Positions 30,800 to 39,152 are shown, counted from the stretch's first letter. The stretch is 43,763 nucleotides of DNA from Candidatus Adlerbacteria bacterium (GCA_903884345.1 CAISEE010000045.1:1-43763), one strand, 5' to 3'. Made by a program: numbers and translations. Notes: generated by a model from the letters alone, not told the origin.

Positions 30800-31843
30800 T
30801 TACTTAACGAGTGAGAACTTCCCTTCCTTGCTGCGTTTGAAGTATTTCTGATTTTGGAGGTTCACGACGATGGTGCCCGGCTTCACGTGGCGCTCTTTGA
30901 GGACCTTCTCGATGATCTCGTCTTTGGTGAGCGCGCCGTGCTTGCGCAGGATCTCGCGGATGACGTCGCGGACGACGCCCGAGGTGTAGCCCCACTCCTT
31001 GAGCGCGTACATACCGCGGCCGACGAGGACGAAACGGTCATCTTTGATGAGCTCGTTGTGGGTGGTGGCGACGTGTGCAACGCGGCTGAACATCTTCTCG
31101 ATGAGCTCGGCTACCTCGCGGAAGTGCAAAGGCGATCCGTGCTTCTTAACGGCGAGGTATGCGTAGTCGCGCACGCCCTTGGTCTTGACGTTTGGCGACG
31201 CTGCGTGACCCCATTCGCCGAGCGGGTTCTTGCCGATTGACTTCGAGATCGAGAGCCAGCGCTTGAGGACCTCTTCGTTTTGGTATTTGTTGTTGATGGT
31301 CTCGAGCTCTTTGAGGAAGCGGTCCACCATCTCGCCCTCGGGGATGAGGTCTTCGTCAGAGAGGTTGGTGTAGAGGGTCTTGAGTGCGCCCTCGACTTTG
31401 TCGGCCAACTCGTGGTCGAGAAACCAGCTGCGGTGCATGTCGTCGTCTTCTTTGCGGTACTTGAACGGATCGCCGAGTACCAAAAGGAAGTGGATGTGAT
31501 TCTGCATCGACTGCTCCTTCGTGATGAAATTGAGGAGGTCGTGTTCGGTGACGATACCGCCGAGGGTGTCGATGACGCGCTCGAGTTCTTCGAAGGCGGT
31601 CTCTGCCTCGACATAGGCCGGAAGCTTCTTCAGAGATGCAAGGGCATGATTCTCGATCTGGCGAACGCGCTCGCGAGTAATGCCGTAGCGCTGGCCGATC
31701 GCCTCAAGAGTGACACGGTCCGGGCTGGTACCCAAGCCAAAGCGTGCCTCGAGGACGACGCGCGAGCGCTCGGGAAGACCCGTCAAAAGTTTCTTGACGA
31801 TGTTCTTCGGTTTGAAGCCCGTTTTATCGATTGTTTGTGTCAT
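30800..31843 (-). CDS. Sigma-region-4 plus HARE-HTH transcription regulator
   Basis: The 347-residue protein has an N-terminal sigma-70 region 4 (GLPERSRVVLEARFGLG, then LEAIGQRYGITRERVRQIEN). A long middle and a HARE-HTH/winged-helix C-terminus (YLAVKKHGSPLHFREVAELI, REILRKHGALTKDEIIEKVL) follow. Sigma regions 2 and 3 are missing, so it is not a standalone sigma factor. HARE-HTH occurs in the RNA polymerase delta subunit. It may tune polymerase or recognise -35 elements. The ATG at 31843 is chosen over an upstream frame that overlaps leuS. Confidence 0.85.
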   Translation of the reverse strand: MTQTIDKTGFKPKNIVKKLLTGLPERSRVVLEARFGLGTSPDRVTLEAIGQRYGITRERVRQIENHALASLKKLPAYVEAETAFEELERVIDTLGGIVTEHDLLNFITKEQSMQNHIHFLLVLGDPFKYRKEDDDMHRSWFLDHELADKVEGALKTLYTNLSDEDLIPEGEMVDRFLKELETINNKYQNEEVLKRWLSISKSIGKNPLGEWGHAASPNVKTKGVRDYAYLAVKKHGSPLHFREVAELIEKMFSRVAHVATTHNELIKDDRFVLVGRGMYALKEWGYTSGVVRDVIREILRKHGALTKDEIIEKVLKERHVKPGTIVVNLQNQKYFKRSKEGKFSLVK

Positions 31844-31881
31844 AGTGGTGCAATGCACATTAGCATGGATTACTTTTATGG

Positions 31882-34269
31882 TCAAATTTTGTCCACGACG
31901 AAGTTAATAATTTTACCCGCAATATAAAGCGCCCGGGATTCGGTCCCTTCTGCCAACCACTTTGCTACCAAAGGGTTTTCTCGCGCCTGCTGCAGCGCGT
32001 CTGCCTCCGAAATGTCGGTTGGGAGCACCAAGGTGGCACGTACTTTACCATTAATCTGAACCGGGACGGTCTGTGTGTCGGACACGAGTTTGGCAGGGTC
32101 AAAGGTAGGCCAGGTTGAGGTGTGGATTGAGCCGCTGTGTCCTACTGTTGCCCACAATTCTTCAGTCAGGTGCGGGGCGAAGGGGGCAAGAATCTGCAGA
32201 AAGGCCGAAAACTGATTCTTGCCGACGCCCTCTTTCTCGAAGGCATTAAGAAGAATCATCATCTGGCTGATGGCCGTATTGAATTTGAATGCCAGGATAT
32301 CCTCCCCCACTTTCTTGATGGTGGCGTGCAGTATTGGTTCGACGGCGGCGCTATCTTCCTGTGCTACCGATGCAGATAGGCGGAAGACACGCTCGATGAA
32401 GCGACGCGCGCCGATCATGGCGTTAGTATTCCAGGCGATGGCGTTCTCGAAGGGGCCCATAAACATCTCGTAGACGCGGAGCGTGTCGGCACCATACACC
32501 TCGATGATGTCGTCGGGGTTGATGATGTTGCCGAAGCGCTTACTCATCTTGCGCCCGTCCTCGGCAATAATCAGGCCGACGGACTGGAGTTTGGCGAACG
32601 GCTCGGTGGTCGAGACGACGCCAATGTCGAAGAGGAATTTGTGCCAGAAGCGTGCGTAGATGAGGTGGCGCGTCGCATGCTCGGCCCCGCCGACGTACAT
32701 GTCCACAGGTGCCCAGTACTTCTCGCGCTCGGGGCTAACCAACGCAGAATCATTTTTGGGATCCATAAAGCGCAGGTAGTACCACGATGACCCCGCCCAC
32801 TGCGGCATCGTGTTGGTTTCGCGCTTGGCTGGGCCGCCACAGGTCGGGCAGGTCGTGTTGACCCACTCTGAAATGGTGGCCAGAGGGGACTCCCCCGTGC
32901 CGCTGGGCTCGTAGGACTCGACGTCAGGCAACAGAACCGGCAACTGCGATTCGGGCACCGCAACGGCACCGCATTTTGAGCAATGCACAATCGGAATCGG
33001 CTCACCCCAGTACCGCTGGCGTGAGAACACCCAGTCTTTGAGCCGGTAGGTCTTGGTGAGCTTTCCGCCGACAAATGCGGTAATCTTCGTTTTTGCTTCC
33101 TCTGACTCGAGGCCGTCGAATGGTGCCGAGTTGATGAGCGTGCCCGAGTCGATGTACGGCATGGTAGCGTCTGCTGAACCAATGACCGGCTTGATTGCGA
33201 TTCCAAATTTTGTCGCGAACGCAAAGTCGCGCTCGTCGTGTGCGGGGACGGCCATGATGGCGCCGGTACCGTAGCCTGCGAGCACGTAGTCGGCGACGTA
33301 CACGGGAATCTCCTGTTTGGTTGCAGGATTGATTGCAGAGACGCCTTCCAGTTTGACGCCGGTCTTCTCTTTGGTGTCGTTGGTGCGGTCGATTTCGGTC
33401 TTTTGTGCGGCTTCGTGTTGGTATGCCGCGACGTCAGCCCAGTTGGTGATAGAACTGCGCAACGTCGAAAGCAGCGCGTGTTCGGGTGCAAGCACGACGT
33501 AGGTCGCCCCAAAGAGTGTGTCGGGGCGCGTGGTGAAGACTTTTATTTTGTCGTCGCCCGCGGTGAGCGCGAACTCTATTTCGGCCCCCTCGGAGCGGCC
33601 GATCCAGTTTCGTTGGAGTTCTTTGATGTGCTCGGGCCACGCTAGTGCGTCGAGGTCTTCGAGCATGCGGCCGGCGTAGTCGGTGATTTTGAGCACCCAC
33701 TGCGGGAGAATCTTCTTCTCGACTTGGGTGCCGCAGCGCTCACAGGCTGTGTCCTCGAGGTCTTCGTTCGAGAGACCAGTCTTGCACGAGGGGCACCAGT
33801 TGATTGGCTCTTTGGACTGGTAGGCCAGACCTTTTTTAAACAATTGCAAAAAAATCCACTGCGTCCATTTGTAGAACGCCGGGTCGGTGGTGTCGACTTC
33901 GCGACTCCAGTCGTGATCAAAGCCGATATTGAACAGCTGCTCTTTAAAGCGCGCGATGTTTTTGGTGACCGCCACACGCGGATGAATTTTATTTTTGAGC
34001 GCGTAGTTTTCGGCGGGCAGACCAAACGCATCCCATCCCATGGGGTGGAGCACCGAGTGCCCCTGCATGCGCATGTGACGCGAGTAGACGTCGGTTGCGA
34101 TGTATCCCTTGGGGTGACCGACGTGGAGCCCTTCGCCCGAAGGGTACGGGAACATGTCGAGCACGTAACACTTGGGCTTTGCCGAATCTTCAACGGTTTG
34201 GTACACATCGTCGACAGCCCACTTCTTCTGCCACTTCCCTTCAATTTTAGTGTGATCGTAGTGTTCCAT
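31882..34269 (-). CDS. leuS: Leucyl-tRNA synthetase
   Basis: The 795-residue class I enzyme has HVGH at residues 49-52 (GLHVGHPKGYIATD) and the CP1 editing domain (TTRPDTLFGATYV, GYGTGAIMAVPAHDERD). It has a zinc-type cysteine knuckle CPSC...CERC, catalytic KMSKRFGN and the C-terminal anticodon domain. It is somewhat shorter than E. coli LeuRS but complete. It is followed by the sigma/HARE gene. Confidence 0.98.
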   Translation of the reverse strand: MEHYDHTKIEGKWQKKWAVDDVYQTVEDSAKPKCYVLDMFPYPSGEGLHVGHPKGYIATDVYSRHMRMQGHSVLHPMGWDAFGLPAENYALKNKIHPRVAVTKNIARFKEQLFNIGFDHDWSREVDTTDPAFYKWTQWIFLQLFKKGLAYQSKEPINWCPSCKTGLSNEDLEDTACERCGTQVEKKILPQWVLKITDYAGRMLEDLDALAWPEHIKELQRNWIGRSEGAEIEFALTAGDDKIKVFTTRPDTLFGATYVVLAPEHALLSTLRSSITNWADVAAYQHEAAQKTEIDRTNDTKEKTGVKLEGVSAINPATKQEIPVYVADYVLAGYGTGAIMAVPAHDERDFAFATKFGIAIKPVIGSADATMPYIDSGTLINSAPFDGLESEEAKTKITAFVGGKLTKTYRLKDWVFSRQRYWGEPIPIVHCSKCGAVAVPESQLPVLLPDVESYEPSGTGESPLATISEWVNTTCPTCGGPAKRETNTMPQWAGSSWYYLRFMDPKNDSALVSPEREKYWAPVDMYVGGAEHATRHLIYARFWHKFLFDIGVVSTTEPFAKLQSVGLIIAEDGRKMSKRFGNIINPDDIIEVYGADTLRVYEMFMGPFENAIAWNTNAMIGARRFIERVFRLSASVAQEDSAAVEPILHATIKKVGEDILAFKFNTAISQMMILLNAFEKEGVGKNQFSAFLQILAPFAPHLTEELWATVGHSGSIHTSTWPTFDPAKLVSDTQTVPVQINGKVRATLVLPTDISEADALQQARENPLVAKWLAEGTESRALYIAGKIINFVVDKI

Positions 34270-34296
34270 TGTTGAATCGGTGAGTCGCCCTGTAAA

Positions 34297-35262
34297 TTAT
34301 TGAACCTGTTTGGTCGGCGGATGCAGTTGCGTATCGATCGTTCGAGTAAAACATACACGACCGGCGGTGTGCTGCCAATTGTCCGATACTCTCGAATAGG
34401 CAACCGATGGGTCGGTTGGTGCGGCAAACCGGGCGCCGCTTCCAGTGGGGCTCTCACGGTTGAATGTCGCGCAAAGGCTGAACGAAGGCGAAGATGTGCT
34501 CACCTTCCCCGGGAGGTACTCGTACGCGAGCTTGGTGTTTTGATCGGTCGGAACGGTAAAACCCGAAATAGGATCGTTGAGGTCACCGAGTGATGCGGGC
34601 AATTTCTGTTTTTGCTGCCAATACATGACGGTTTCGGACTGAATTGTCTCGAGGTCGCTGATTTTGTTTTGGTCTTCGCGATACTGGCGCGCTTGGCTCG
34701 GCGTGCCCACAATGAGGAATCCTGCGGCGATGGTTACCAATACGAGTGCGCCTGCAGCCCAGCCAACCGAGTGCGCTCGCTGCGGAAATTGTGCCCAGTA
34801 GCCCCACAGGTCGGCAATGAAGTGCATGAACACCGCGCCGGCGACGAGCAGCACAATCGCAACCTTCAAAAGGAACGCCGCGGTCAGTTCGTTGCCCTGG
34901 AAGAATTCGTTGAGCAGCACAACGAGGTCAACGGCGATCGAGACGCCCGCCACGAATAGGGTCAGCACAATCGCCCAGCGGCGCACCCAAATGTCGCGCT
35001 TGGATGGGTCGGCAATAATCCCCTGGTTGATGAGTCGCATCAAGACGAGGAAGATGGGAAACAGGACGAGGAGCGAGGCCATCTCGAAGCTGATGCCGCT
35101 CGCGTATGGGTCGCTGTAGTATTGGCTTTGCAGCGGATTCGGAAACGCGTGACTAATGTAGTCGAAGAGAAGCCCGATGAACGACGAAACGCTCCAGTAG
35201 AGCCCGAGCATCGCCCCTGCCCAGAGAAAGAAATCCTTCGGCGTCGTTCTTGCTGTTTCCAT
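34297..35262 (-). CDS. DUF5671-type multi-pass membrane protein
   Basis: The protein is about 321 residues with roughly five membrane segments: FFLWAGAMLGLYWSVSSF, MASLLVLFPIFLVLMRLI, WAIVLTLFVAGVSIAVDLVV, LLKVAIVLLVAGAVFMHFIA and AAGALVLVTIAAGFLIV. The first four form a DUF5671-like domain. An external C-terminal domain (LETIQSETVMYWQQKQKLP, with two cysteines) resembles the pseudopilin-like tails seen on such proteins. The function is unknown; the family is frequent in Patescibacteria. The start at 35262 fits a strong promoter further upstream. Confidence 0.78.
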   Translation of the reverse strand: METARTTPKDFFLWAGAMLGLYWSVSSFIGLLFDYISHAFPNPLQSQYYSDPYASGISFEMASLLVLFPIFLVLMRLINQGIIADPSKRDIWVRRWAIVLTLFVAGVSIAVDLVVLLNEFFQGNELTAAFLLKVAIVLLVAGAVFMHFIADLWGYWAQFPQRAHSVGWAAGALVLVTIAAGFLIVGTPSQARQYREDQNKISDLETIQSETVMYWQQKQKLPASLGDLNDPISGFTVPTDQNTKLAYEYLPGKVSTSSPSFSLCATFNRESPTGSGARFAAPTDPSVAYSRVSDNWQHTAGRVCFTRTIDTQLHPPTKQVQ

Positions 35263-35290
35263 AAATGTATTGTTGCGTACTATTGCATAC

Positions 35291-35317
35291 ATAATAGCAC
35301 AAAAATGCGTTTGTCAA
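35291..35317 (-). promoter_or_regulatory. Promoter of the DUF5671 gene
   Basis: Consensus TTGACA, a 15-base spacer and TATTAT on the minus strand. The predicted leader to the ATG at 35262 is about 20 bases. Confidence 0.65.
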
Positions 35318-35420
35318 AAGTTCTTCACCGTGTCTGCATTGAACCTAGAGTCTACTGAAAGTGCATATGTGGTATGCTTACGTCAGCCTTGATTCAACTG
35401 AGTACCAGCAAGGAGGTCTC

Positions 35421-35654
35421 ATGAAAGTAGTTTTTTTCGCAGCAGCTGTGGGTGTTGCGCTTTGTGTGTCGCTCGGTTACTACGCGTCGACTGAATTGCT
35501 CGTCGTAATCAGTGCGTTTTGCACCTACGGTATTGGAGTGCTTTGGTTGTTTAGCGGGCACGAGCAACGCTTCGACGCAACGCTTGTCATGATTCTGACG
35601 GTAAATTTTTCCCTGTTTTTCTGCCTGATGTGGGGTGCACATGTCTTCAGGTAG
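35421..35654 (+). CDS. Small membrane protein with a strong SD
   Basis: The 77-residue, mostly hydrophobic protein has about three membrane segments (VVFFAAAVGVALCVSLGYY, VVISAFCTYGIGVLWLF, LVMILTVNFSLFFCLMWG) and a short charged loop SGHEQRFD. No family is recognised. AAGGAGG four bases before the ATG at 35421 excludes a longer frame starting at 35361. It is a single-gene unit with its own terminator, lying convergent to ychF. Confidence 0.75.
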   Translation: MKVVFFAAAVGVALCVSLGYYASTELLVVISAFCTYGIGVLWLFSGHEQRFDATLVMILTVNFSLFFCLMWGAHVFR

Positions 35655-35704
35655 ATATTGGTCGATCCGTCAACAAAGACATAGATTGTACCGTAATTCT
35701 CCTT

Positions 35705-35762
35705 CCGCCCAAGCTCGTAATCGAGAGTAATCTCGGTCACGCGCTCGGGCGGTCTTTTTTTT
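35705..35762 (+). terminator. Terminator of the small membrane protein gene
   Basis: CCGCCC (35705-35710) pairs with GGGCGG (35747-35752), with AGC/GCT extending the stem around a bulge, followed by TCTTTTTTTT. Confidence 0.75.
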
Positions 35763-35774
35763 GTGCGCAAGCGA

Positions 35775-36875
35775 TTAGCTATGCAAAAACTCCATCACGT
35801 CGCCGTCTTGGACGACGTACTCTTTGCCCTCGGTGCGCACCAAGCCCTGCTCGCGCGCCTTGGCATACGAACCTGCGGTCAGCAGCGCCTCCCAGCCGAT
35901 GGTTTCGGCACGGATGAACTTCTCTTTGAAATCTGAGTGGATGGCGGCGCCGGCCTCGGGTGCGGTCGAGCCGCGCGGGATGGTCCACGCACGCGTCTCG
36001 TCGGCCCCGGTCGTAAAGAAACTCATGAGTCCCAGCGTTTGGTAACCCGCGCGAATGAGGTCATTAATCCCGTCATCGACGACGCCGTACTCTTGGCGGA
36101 AGGATGCCTTGTCGTCGGGGTGCAGCTCGCGCAACTCGCTCTCGATGTTGGCGTCAACCGTGACCCACACCGCGCCTGCGGCCTCGAGAAACTCCTGAAG
36201 CTTCGTCCAGCGCTCGTCACGTGCTTCGTCGAGGTTGTGCCCGCCCGCCTCTTTATTTAATACATACAAAATCGGCTTCATGGTGAGAAGATGCAGCCCT
36301 TTTAGTGCCTGACGCTCCTCGGGCGTGTACTCGGCGCTCGATGCCAAGAGTCCCAGGGTCAGCTTTGCATTGGCCTTTTTGACCGCCTCAAATTCGGGAA
36401 TCGCCTCTTTGACGCCGCGCTTCACATCGCGATCGAGCGCCTGAAGCCGCTTCCCCGCCGTCTCCATGTCGGCCAAGACGAGTTCGAGGTTAATCGTCTC
36501 GATATCGCGCACCGGGTCGATGTTGCCATCCACATGCAGCACGCTCGTGTTGTCGAAGATGCGCACCACCTGTGCAATCGCATCGACCTCGCGGATGTGC
36601 GAGAGAAACTTGTTGCCGAGCCCTTCGCCTTCGGACGCGCCCTTCACGAGCCCCGCGATGTCGACGAATTCGACTGCAGCCGGAACCTTCTTCTCGGAGT
36701 TTGAGAACTCGGCCAAGTTGTCGACGCGTCTATCCGGTACCGACACAACGCCCACCGACGGGTCGATGGTGGCAAACGGATAATTCGCCGCCAACACGCT
36801 CTTTTTGGTAAGCGCGTTAAAGAGAGTCGATTTCCCCACGTTCGGGAGCCCCACGATGCCGATTGATAGTGCCAT
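35775..36875 (-). CDS. ychF: Ribosome-binding ATPase YchF
   Basis: The protein has 366 residues. The Obg-family P-loop is GLPNVGKST at residues 9-17, with FVDIAGLVKGASEGEGLGNK, a coiled-coil insertion, and a TGS domain (WTIPRGSTAPEAGAAIHSDF, YVVQDGDVMEFLHS). It binds ribosomes and hydrolyses ATP. The second ATG (MALSIGIVGLP) is preferred because it lies eight bases after a CATAGT box with TTGAGT 17 bases further up. Confidence 0.98.
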   Translation of the reverse strand: MALSIGIVGLPNVGKSTLFNALTKKSVLAANYPFATIDPSVGVVSVPDRRVDNLAEFSNSEKKVPAAVEFVDIAGLVKGASEGEGLGNKFLSHIREVDAIAQVVRIFDNTSVLHVDGNIDPVRDIETINLELVLADMETAGKRLQALDRDVKRGVKEAIPEFEAVKKANAKLTLGLLASSAEYTPEERQALKGLHLLTMKPILYVLNKEAGGHNLDEARDERWTKLQEFLEAAGAVWVTVDANIESELRELHPDDKASFRQEYGVVDDGINDLIRAGYQTLGLMSFFTTGADETRAWTIPRGSTAPEAGAAIHSDFKEKFIRAETIGWEALLTAGSYAKAREQGLVRTEGKEYVVQDGDVMEFLHS

Positions 36876-36883
36876 AGACATGC

Positions 36884-36912
36884 ACTATGGCCCGAAACGG
36901 CTTAAAACTCAA
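36884..36912 (-). promoter_or_regulatory. Promoter of ychF
   Basis: TTGAGT, 17 bases, CATAGT on the minus strand; eight bases to the ATG at 36875. The -10 box is only a partial match. Confidence 0.4.
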
Positions 36913-36945
36913 GGGCACAACCTTCATCATCGGAAATGTGCCTGG

Positions 36946-37443
36946 TCATTGAATCACTTCGCAACCATTAACAATTTCGTCGACTATCTTTGTTATGTTC
37001 TTGCCTTCCGTTCTAAATATTTTGTCGGCGTATTTGACGTATAAGGGCTGCCGTTTCAAAAGCAGCGATCGGGTATCTTCAGCTGCTCCTCCAATCATCG
37101 AGCGGGGCTCGGATGCGATTCTTGCGAGAATAGTTTCAAGTGGCGTATCAAGAAAAATGACGGTCGAGATCCTTCGCAGATGCTCCATGCTTGCGGTCGA
37201 ATAGATCACACTGCCGCCCGGCGAAATAATACTATCCTTCGGCGTTAGACCAAGTATGGCTTCTTTTTGTTTTTGCAGGAACGCAGCTTCACCGTGCAGA
37301 GCGATAAATGCTGGAATGGTTAGTTGAAATTCAATTTCAAGCAATGAGTCGACGTCAATCAGCGAATACGAGAGCTTCTCAGCAAGCGCCTTCCCTATCG
37401 TACTTTTGCCCGAGCCGGGCATGCCAATTAAAGTTATATTCAT
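36946..37443 (-). CDS. Shikimate-kinase-like P-loop kinase
   Basis: The 165-residue protein has Walker A GMPGSGKST (residues 7-15), the DVD motif at 30-32 (LIDVDSLLE), ISPGGSVIYS matching the substrate-binding GG loop of shikimate kinase, and a lid arginine region. The pattern is that of AroK. No other aromatic-pathway gene is present, and Patescibacteria often lack the pathway, so the true substrate is uncertain. It overlaps the preceding acetyltransferase gene by ATGA. Confidence 0.8.
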   Translation of the reverse strand: MNITLIGMPGSGKSTIGKALAEKLSYSLIDVDSLLEIEFQLTIPAFIALHGEAAFLQKQKEAILGLTPKDSIISPGGSVIYSTASMEHLRRISTVIFLDTPLETILARIASEPRSMIGGAAEDTRSLLLKRQPLYVKYADKIFRTEGKNITKIVDEIVNGCEVIQ

Positions 37444-37841
37444 ACATTTTGCCCGTAGTTGCGCAGCATCATGCCGTGGGATTTGTGCATGCCGAATTTT
37501 TCATAAAATGGTTGCATGTCTTCGTCGCATGAAAGGTCAATCATGTACAAATCACCAAGCTGTTTGAGCATACGCGAGACAAGCTCGGAGCCGATGCCTT
37601 TGTGTTGATATGCGGGAAGGACTTCAAGCAGTGGCAGGTATGCCGAAAGAACTCCGTCGCTGAGTGCGGTCACGAACCCCACGACGTTTCGCGTCTCTTC
37701 ATCGATTGCAAGCACGACGTGGTTACTCCCCTGTAAAATCTTCAGCAGTGTTGCAGCAGTTGGCGCACTCTTCCACCCCACAAAAAAGCCGTTGAGGTGG
37801 TTTTCGGAAACGCCTTCGATAGATGAAAGATATTCAATCAT
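37440..37841 (-). CDS. GNAT-family acetyltransferase
   Basis: The 133-residue protein has the GNAT fold with LLEVLPAYQHKGIGSELVSR (acetyl-CoA loop HKGIGS) and DMQPFYEKFGM near the end. The substrate is unknown. The ATG at 37841 is fixed by TATACT six bases upstream; a longer frame to 37961 runs through the divergent gene and is rejected. It is translationally coupled to the shikimate-kinase-like gene. Confidence 0.88.
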   Translation of the reverse strand: MIEYLSSIEGVSENHLNGFFVGWKSAPTAATLLKILQGSNHVVLAIDEETRNVVGFVTALSDGVLSAYLPLLEVLPAYQHKGIGSELVSRMLKQLGDLYMIDLSCDEDMQPFYEKFGMHKSHGMMLRNYGQNV

Positions 37842-37847
37842 AGCGGC

Positions 37848-37853
37848 AGTATA
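37848..37853 (-). promoter_or_regulatory. Candidate -10 box of the acetyltransferase-kinase unit
   Basis: TATACT on the minus strand, six bases before the ATG at 37841. It faces the plus-strand box at 37866 within a 36-base divergent gap. Confidence 0.5.
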
Positions 37854-37865
37854 GCAAATTTTTGG

Positions 37866-37871
37866 TACACT
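37866..37871 (+). promoter_or_regulatory. Candidate -10 box of the RBBP9-like hydrolase gene
   Basis: TACACT preceded by TTTTTGG, six bases before the ATG at 37878, predicting a leaderless mRNA. Confidence 0.5.
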
Positions 37872-37877
37872 AGAGGC

Positions 37878-38447
37878 ATGAAAACCGCCGTTATCATCCA
37901 CGGGATGCCCTCGAAAGAAAATTATTTCGACGAACAAAGTCCGTCCCCATCTAACCACCACTGGTTCCCGTGGCTACAACGCGAACTCTTGCTGAACGGC
38001 GTACTTGCACAGACGCCCGAGTTCCCCGTACCCTATGAGCCTGACTATAAAAAATGGAAGGCGGTTTTCGAGCAATTCAAGCTCGATGAAGAAACGATAC
38101 TTGTTGGCCACAGTTGCGGCGGCGGGTTTTTGGTGCGTTGGCTCAGCGAGAACTCTGTCAAAGTGGGCCGCGTGGTGTTGGTCGCGCCGTGGATCGACCC
38201 AAATCATGATTCTGCGCCAAAGATGTTTGCCGATATGGCAATAGATGCCAACTTAGCGACTCGCACAAAAGACCTCACCCTCTTTATTTCTCTTGACGAT
38301 GACAAAGAAGAACTCGACACGGCTGAGCAATTGAAGGCCACAATCAAAGGACTACAGGTTGTAGAATTTACGGACAAAGGACATTTTACGATGGGAAGCA
38401 TGAAAACGAGCATGTTCCCCGAACTGCGAAATTATTTGTTGAATTGA
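37878..38447 (+). CDS. RBBP9/YdeN-like alpha/beta hydrolase
   Basis: The 189-residue protein opens MKTAVIIHGMPSKENYFDE. The nucleophile elbow is VGHSCGGGF (Ser79), and the histidine of the triad is probably in DKGHFTMG near the C-terminus. These small serine hydrolases have unknown substrates in bacteria. It is a single-gene unit ending just before the third hairpin repeat and is convergent with the kinase gene at 38500. Confidence 0.9.
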   Translation: MKTAVIIHGMPSKENYFDEQSPSPSNHHWFPWLQRELLLNGVLAQTPEFPVPYEPDYKKWKAVFEQFKLDEETILVGHSCGGGFLVRWLSENSVKVGRVVLVAPWIDPNHDSAPKMFADMAIDANLATRTKDLTLFISLDDDKEELDTAEQLKATIKGLQVVEFTDKGHFTMGSMKTSMFPELRNYLLN

Positions 38448-38454
38448 CACGTGA

Positions 38455-38475
38455 TACGGAGGTCCGTCCTCCGTA
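38455..38475. repeat. 21-base hairpin repeat, copy 3 with compensated stem
   Basis: The stem TACGGAGG / CCTCCGTA has the same loop TCCGT as the copies at 22348 and 23366. Two stem pairs differ (AT to GG on one arm, AT to CC on the other), so pairing is kept. It lies between two convergent genes. Confidence 0.85.
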
Positions 38476-38499
38476 GTTACAAAAACTTCTTTCGCGGTT

Positions 38500-39009
38500 T
38501 TAATGCAACCCCTCCAGATACCGCCTGACTGCCATATAGCTGCGGAGAGTGACAACCTTGTCGCCACGCTCACGGACAAATTCACGCATTGCCGGTCCGT
38601 GCCTGTAGGTACGCGTGACTATTTGCCAGCTAAATGTGAGATCCTGCCATTTCGTCAGTTCGGCATGACGCTCGGTACACAGCACGCGGTAGATATGATT
38701 GAACAAGCGCCGCCACAAGGGTATATCCAGAAAGACAATAACATCTGCTCGCCCGGCGATAATCGGCTGCACTTTCCGATACCAACCATCGGACACCCAT
38801 GCATCCTGCTTCACAAATTCTTGCACCCTCTCGTCGATTACACTGTCCACTTTCTCGCGGCCTACAGTATCGCTTTTTGGAACAGTGTTACCTCCCGCCT
38901 GAAACCAAAGTCGATCGATCTCAAGGCGCGGAATATGCAGCTTCTCGCTGATTGTGCGAGCAAACGTACTCTTACCGCTTGCACAATGTCCGATAATGGT
39001 GATGCGCAT
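38500..39009 (-). CDS. P-loop kinase, FlaR/topology-modulation-like
   Basis: The 169-residue protein has Walker A GHCASGKST at residues 7-15, LEIDRLWFQAGG typical of the adenylate-kinase-like group annotated as topology modulation proteins, VSDGWYRK and VIVFLDIPLWRR. The substrate is unknown. There is no SD. A possible 38-codon reading frame ends five bases upstream. Confidence 0.85.
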   Translation of the reverse strand: MRITIIGHCASGKSTFARTISEKLHIPRLEIDRLWFQAGGNTVPKSDTVGREKVDSVIDERVQEFVKQDAWVSDGWYRKVQPIIAGRADVIVFLDIPLWRRLFNHIYRVLCTERHAELTKWQDLTFSWQIVTRTYRHGPAMREFVRERGDKVVTLRSYMAVRRYLEGLH

Positions 39010-39014
39010 AAAAA

Positions 39015-39131
39015 TTACTCAGTTATATACTCCCATCCGGGCTTCCAGGCTTTGCGCATACGCCAGTCGTTATCAACCGTCTTCCCTGGACAAAATAGGT
39101 TATGGGGACAGTCATGGCTCGAATATAGCAC
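39015..39131 (-). CDS. Possible 38-residue protein upstream of the kinase
   Basis: From a GTG at 39131 the frame reads a short Cys-containing stretch (HDCPHNLFCPG) and ends DNDWRMRKAWKPGWEYITE. The Trp-rich, charged ending looks protein-like, and the stop is five bases from the kinase ATG. No SD or convincing -10 box supports it, and the region also carries the promoter of the plus-strand reductase gene. It may be chance. Confidence 0.25.
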   Translation of the reverse strand: MLYSSHDCPHNLFCPGKTVDNDWRMRKAWKPGWEYITE

Positions 39132-39146
39132 GGGGGCATTTTTTGG

Positions 39147-39152
39147 TACACT
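39147..39152 (+). promoter_or_regulatory. Candidate -10 box of the RibD-type reductase gene
   Basis: TACACT preceded by TTTTTTGG, the same string as before the hydrolase gene at 37878. A GTG follows after five bases and an in-frame ATG after eleven. Confidence 0.45.

Noticed and set aside
35525-35770. Minus-strand frame of 81 codons over the terminator at 35705
   Set aside because: It overlaps both the SD-led membrane gene and its terminator stem, and has no SD or -10 box.
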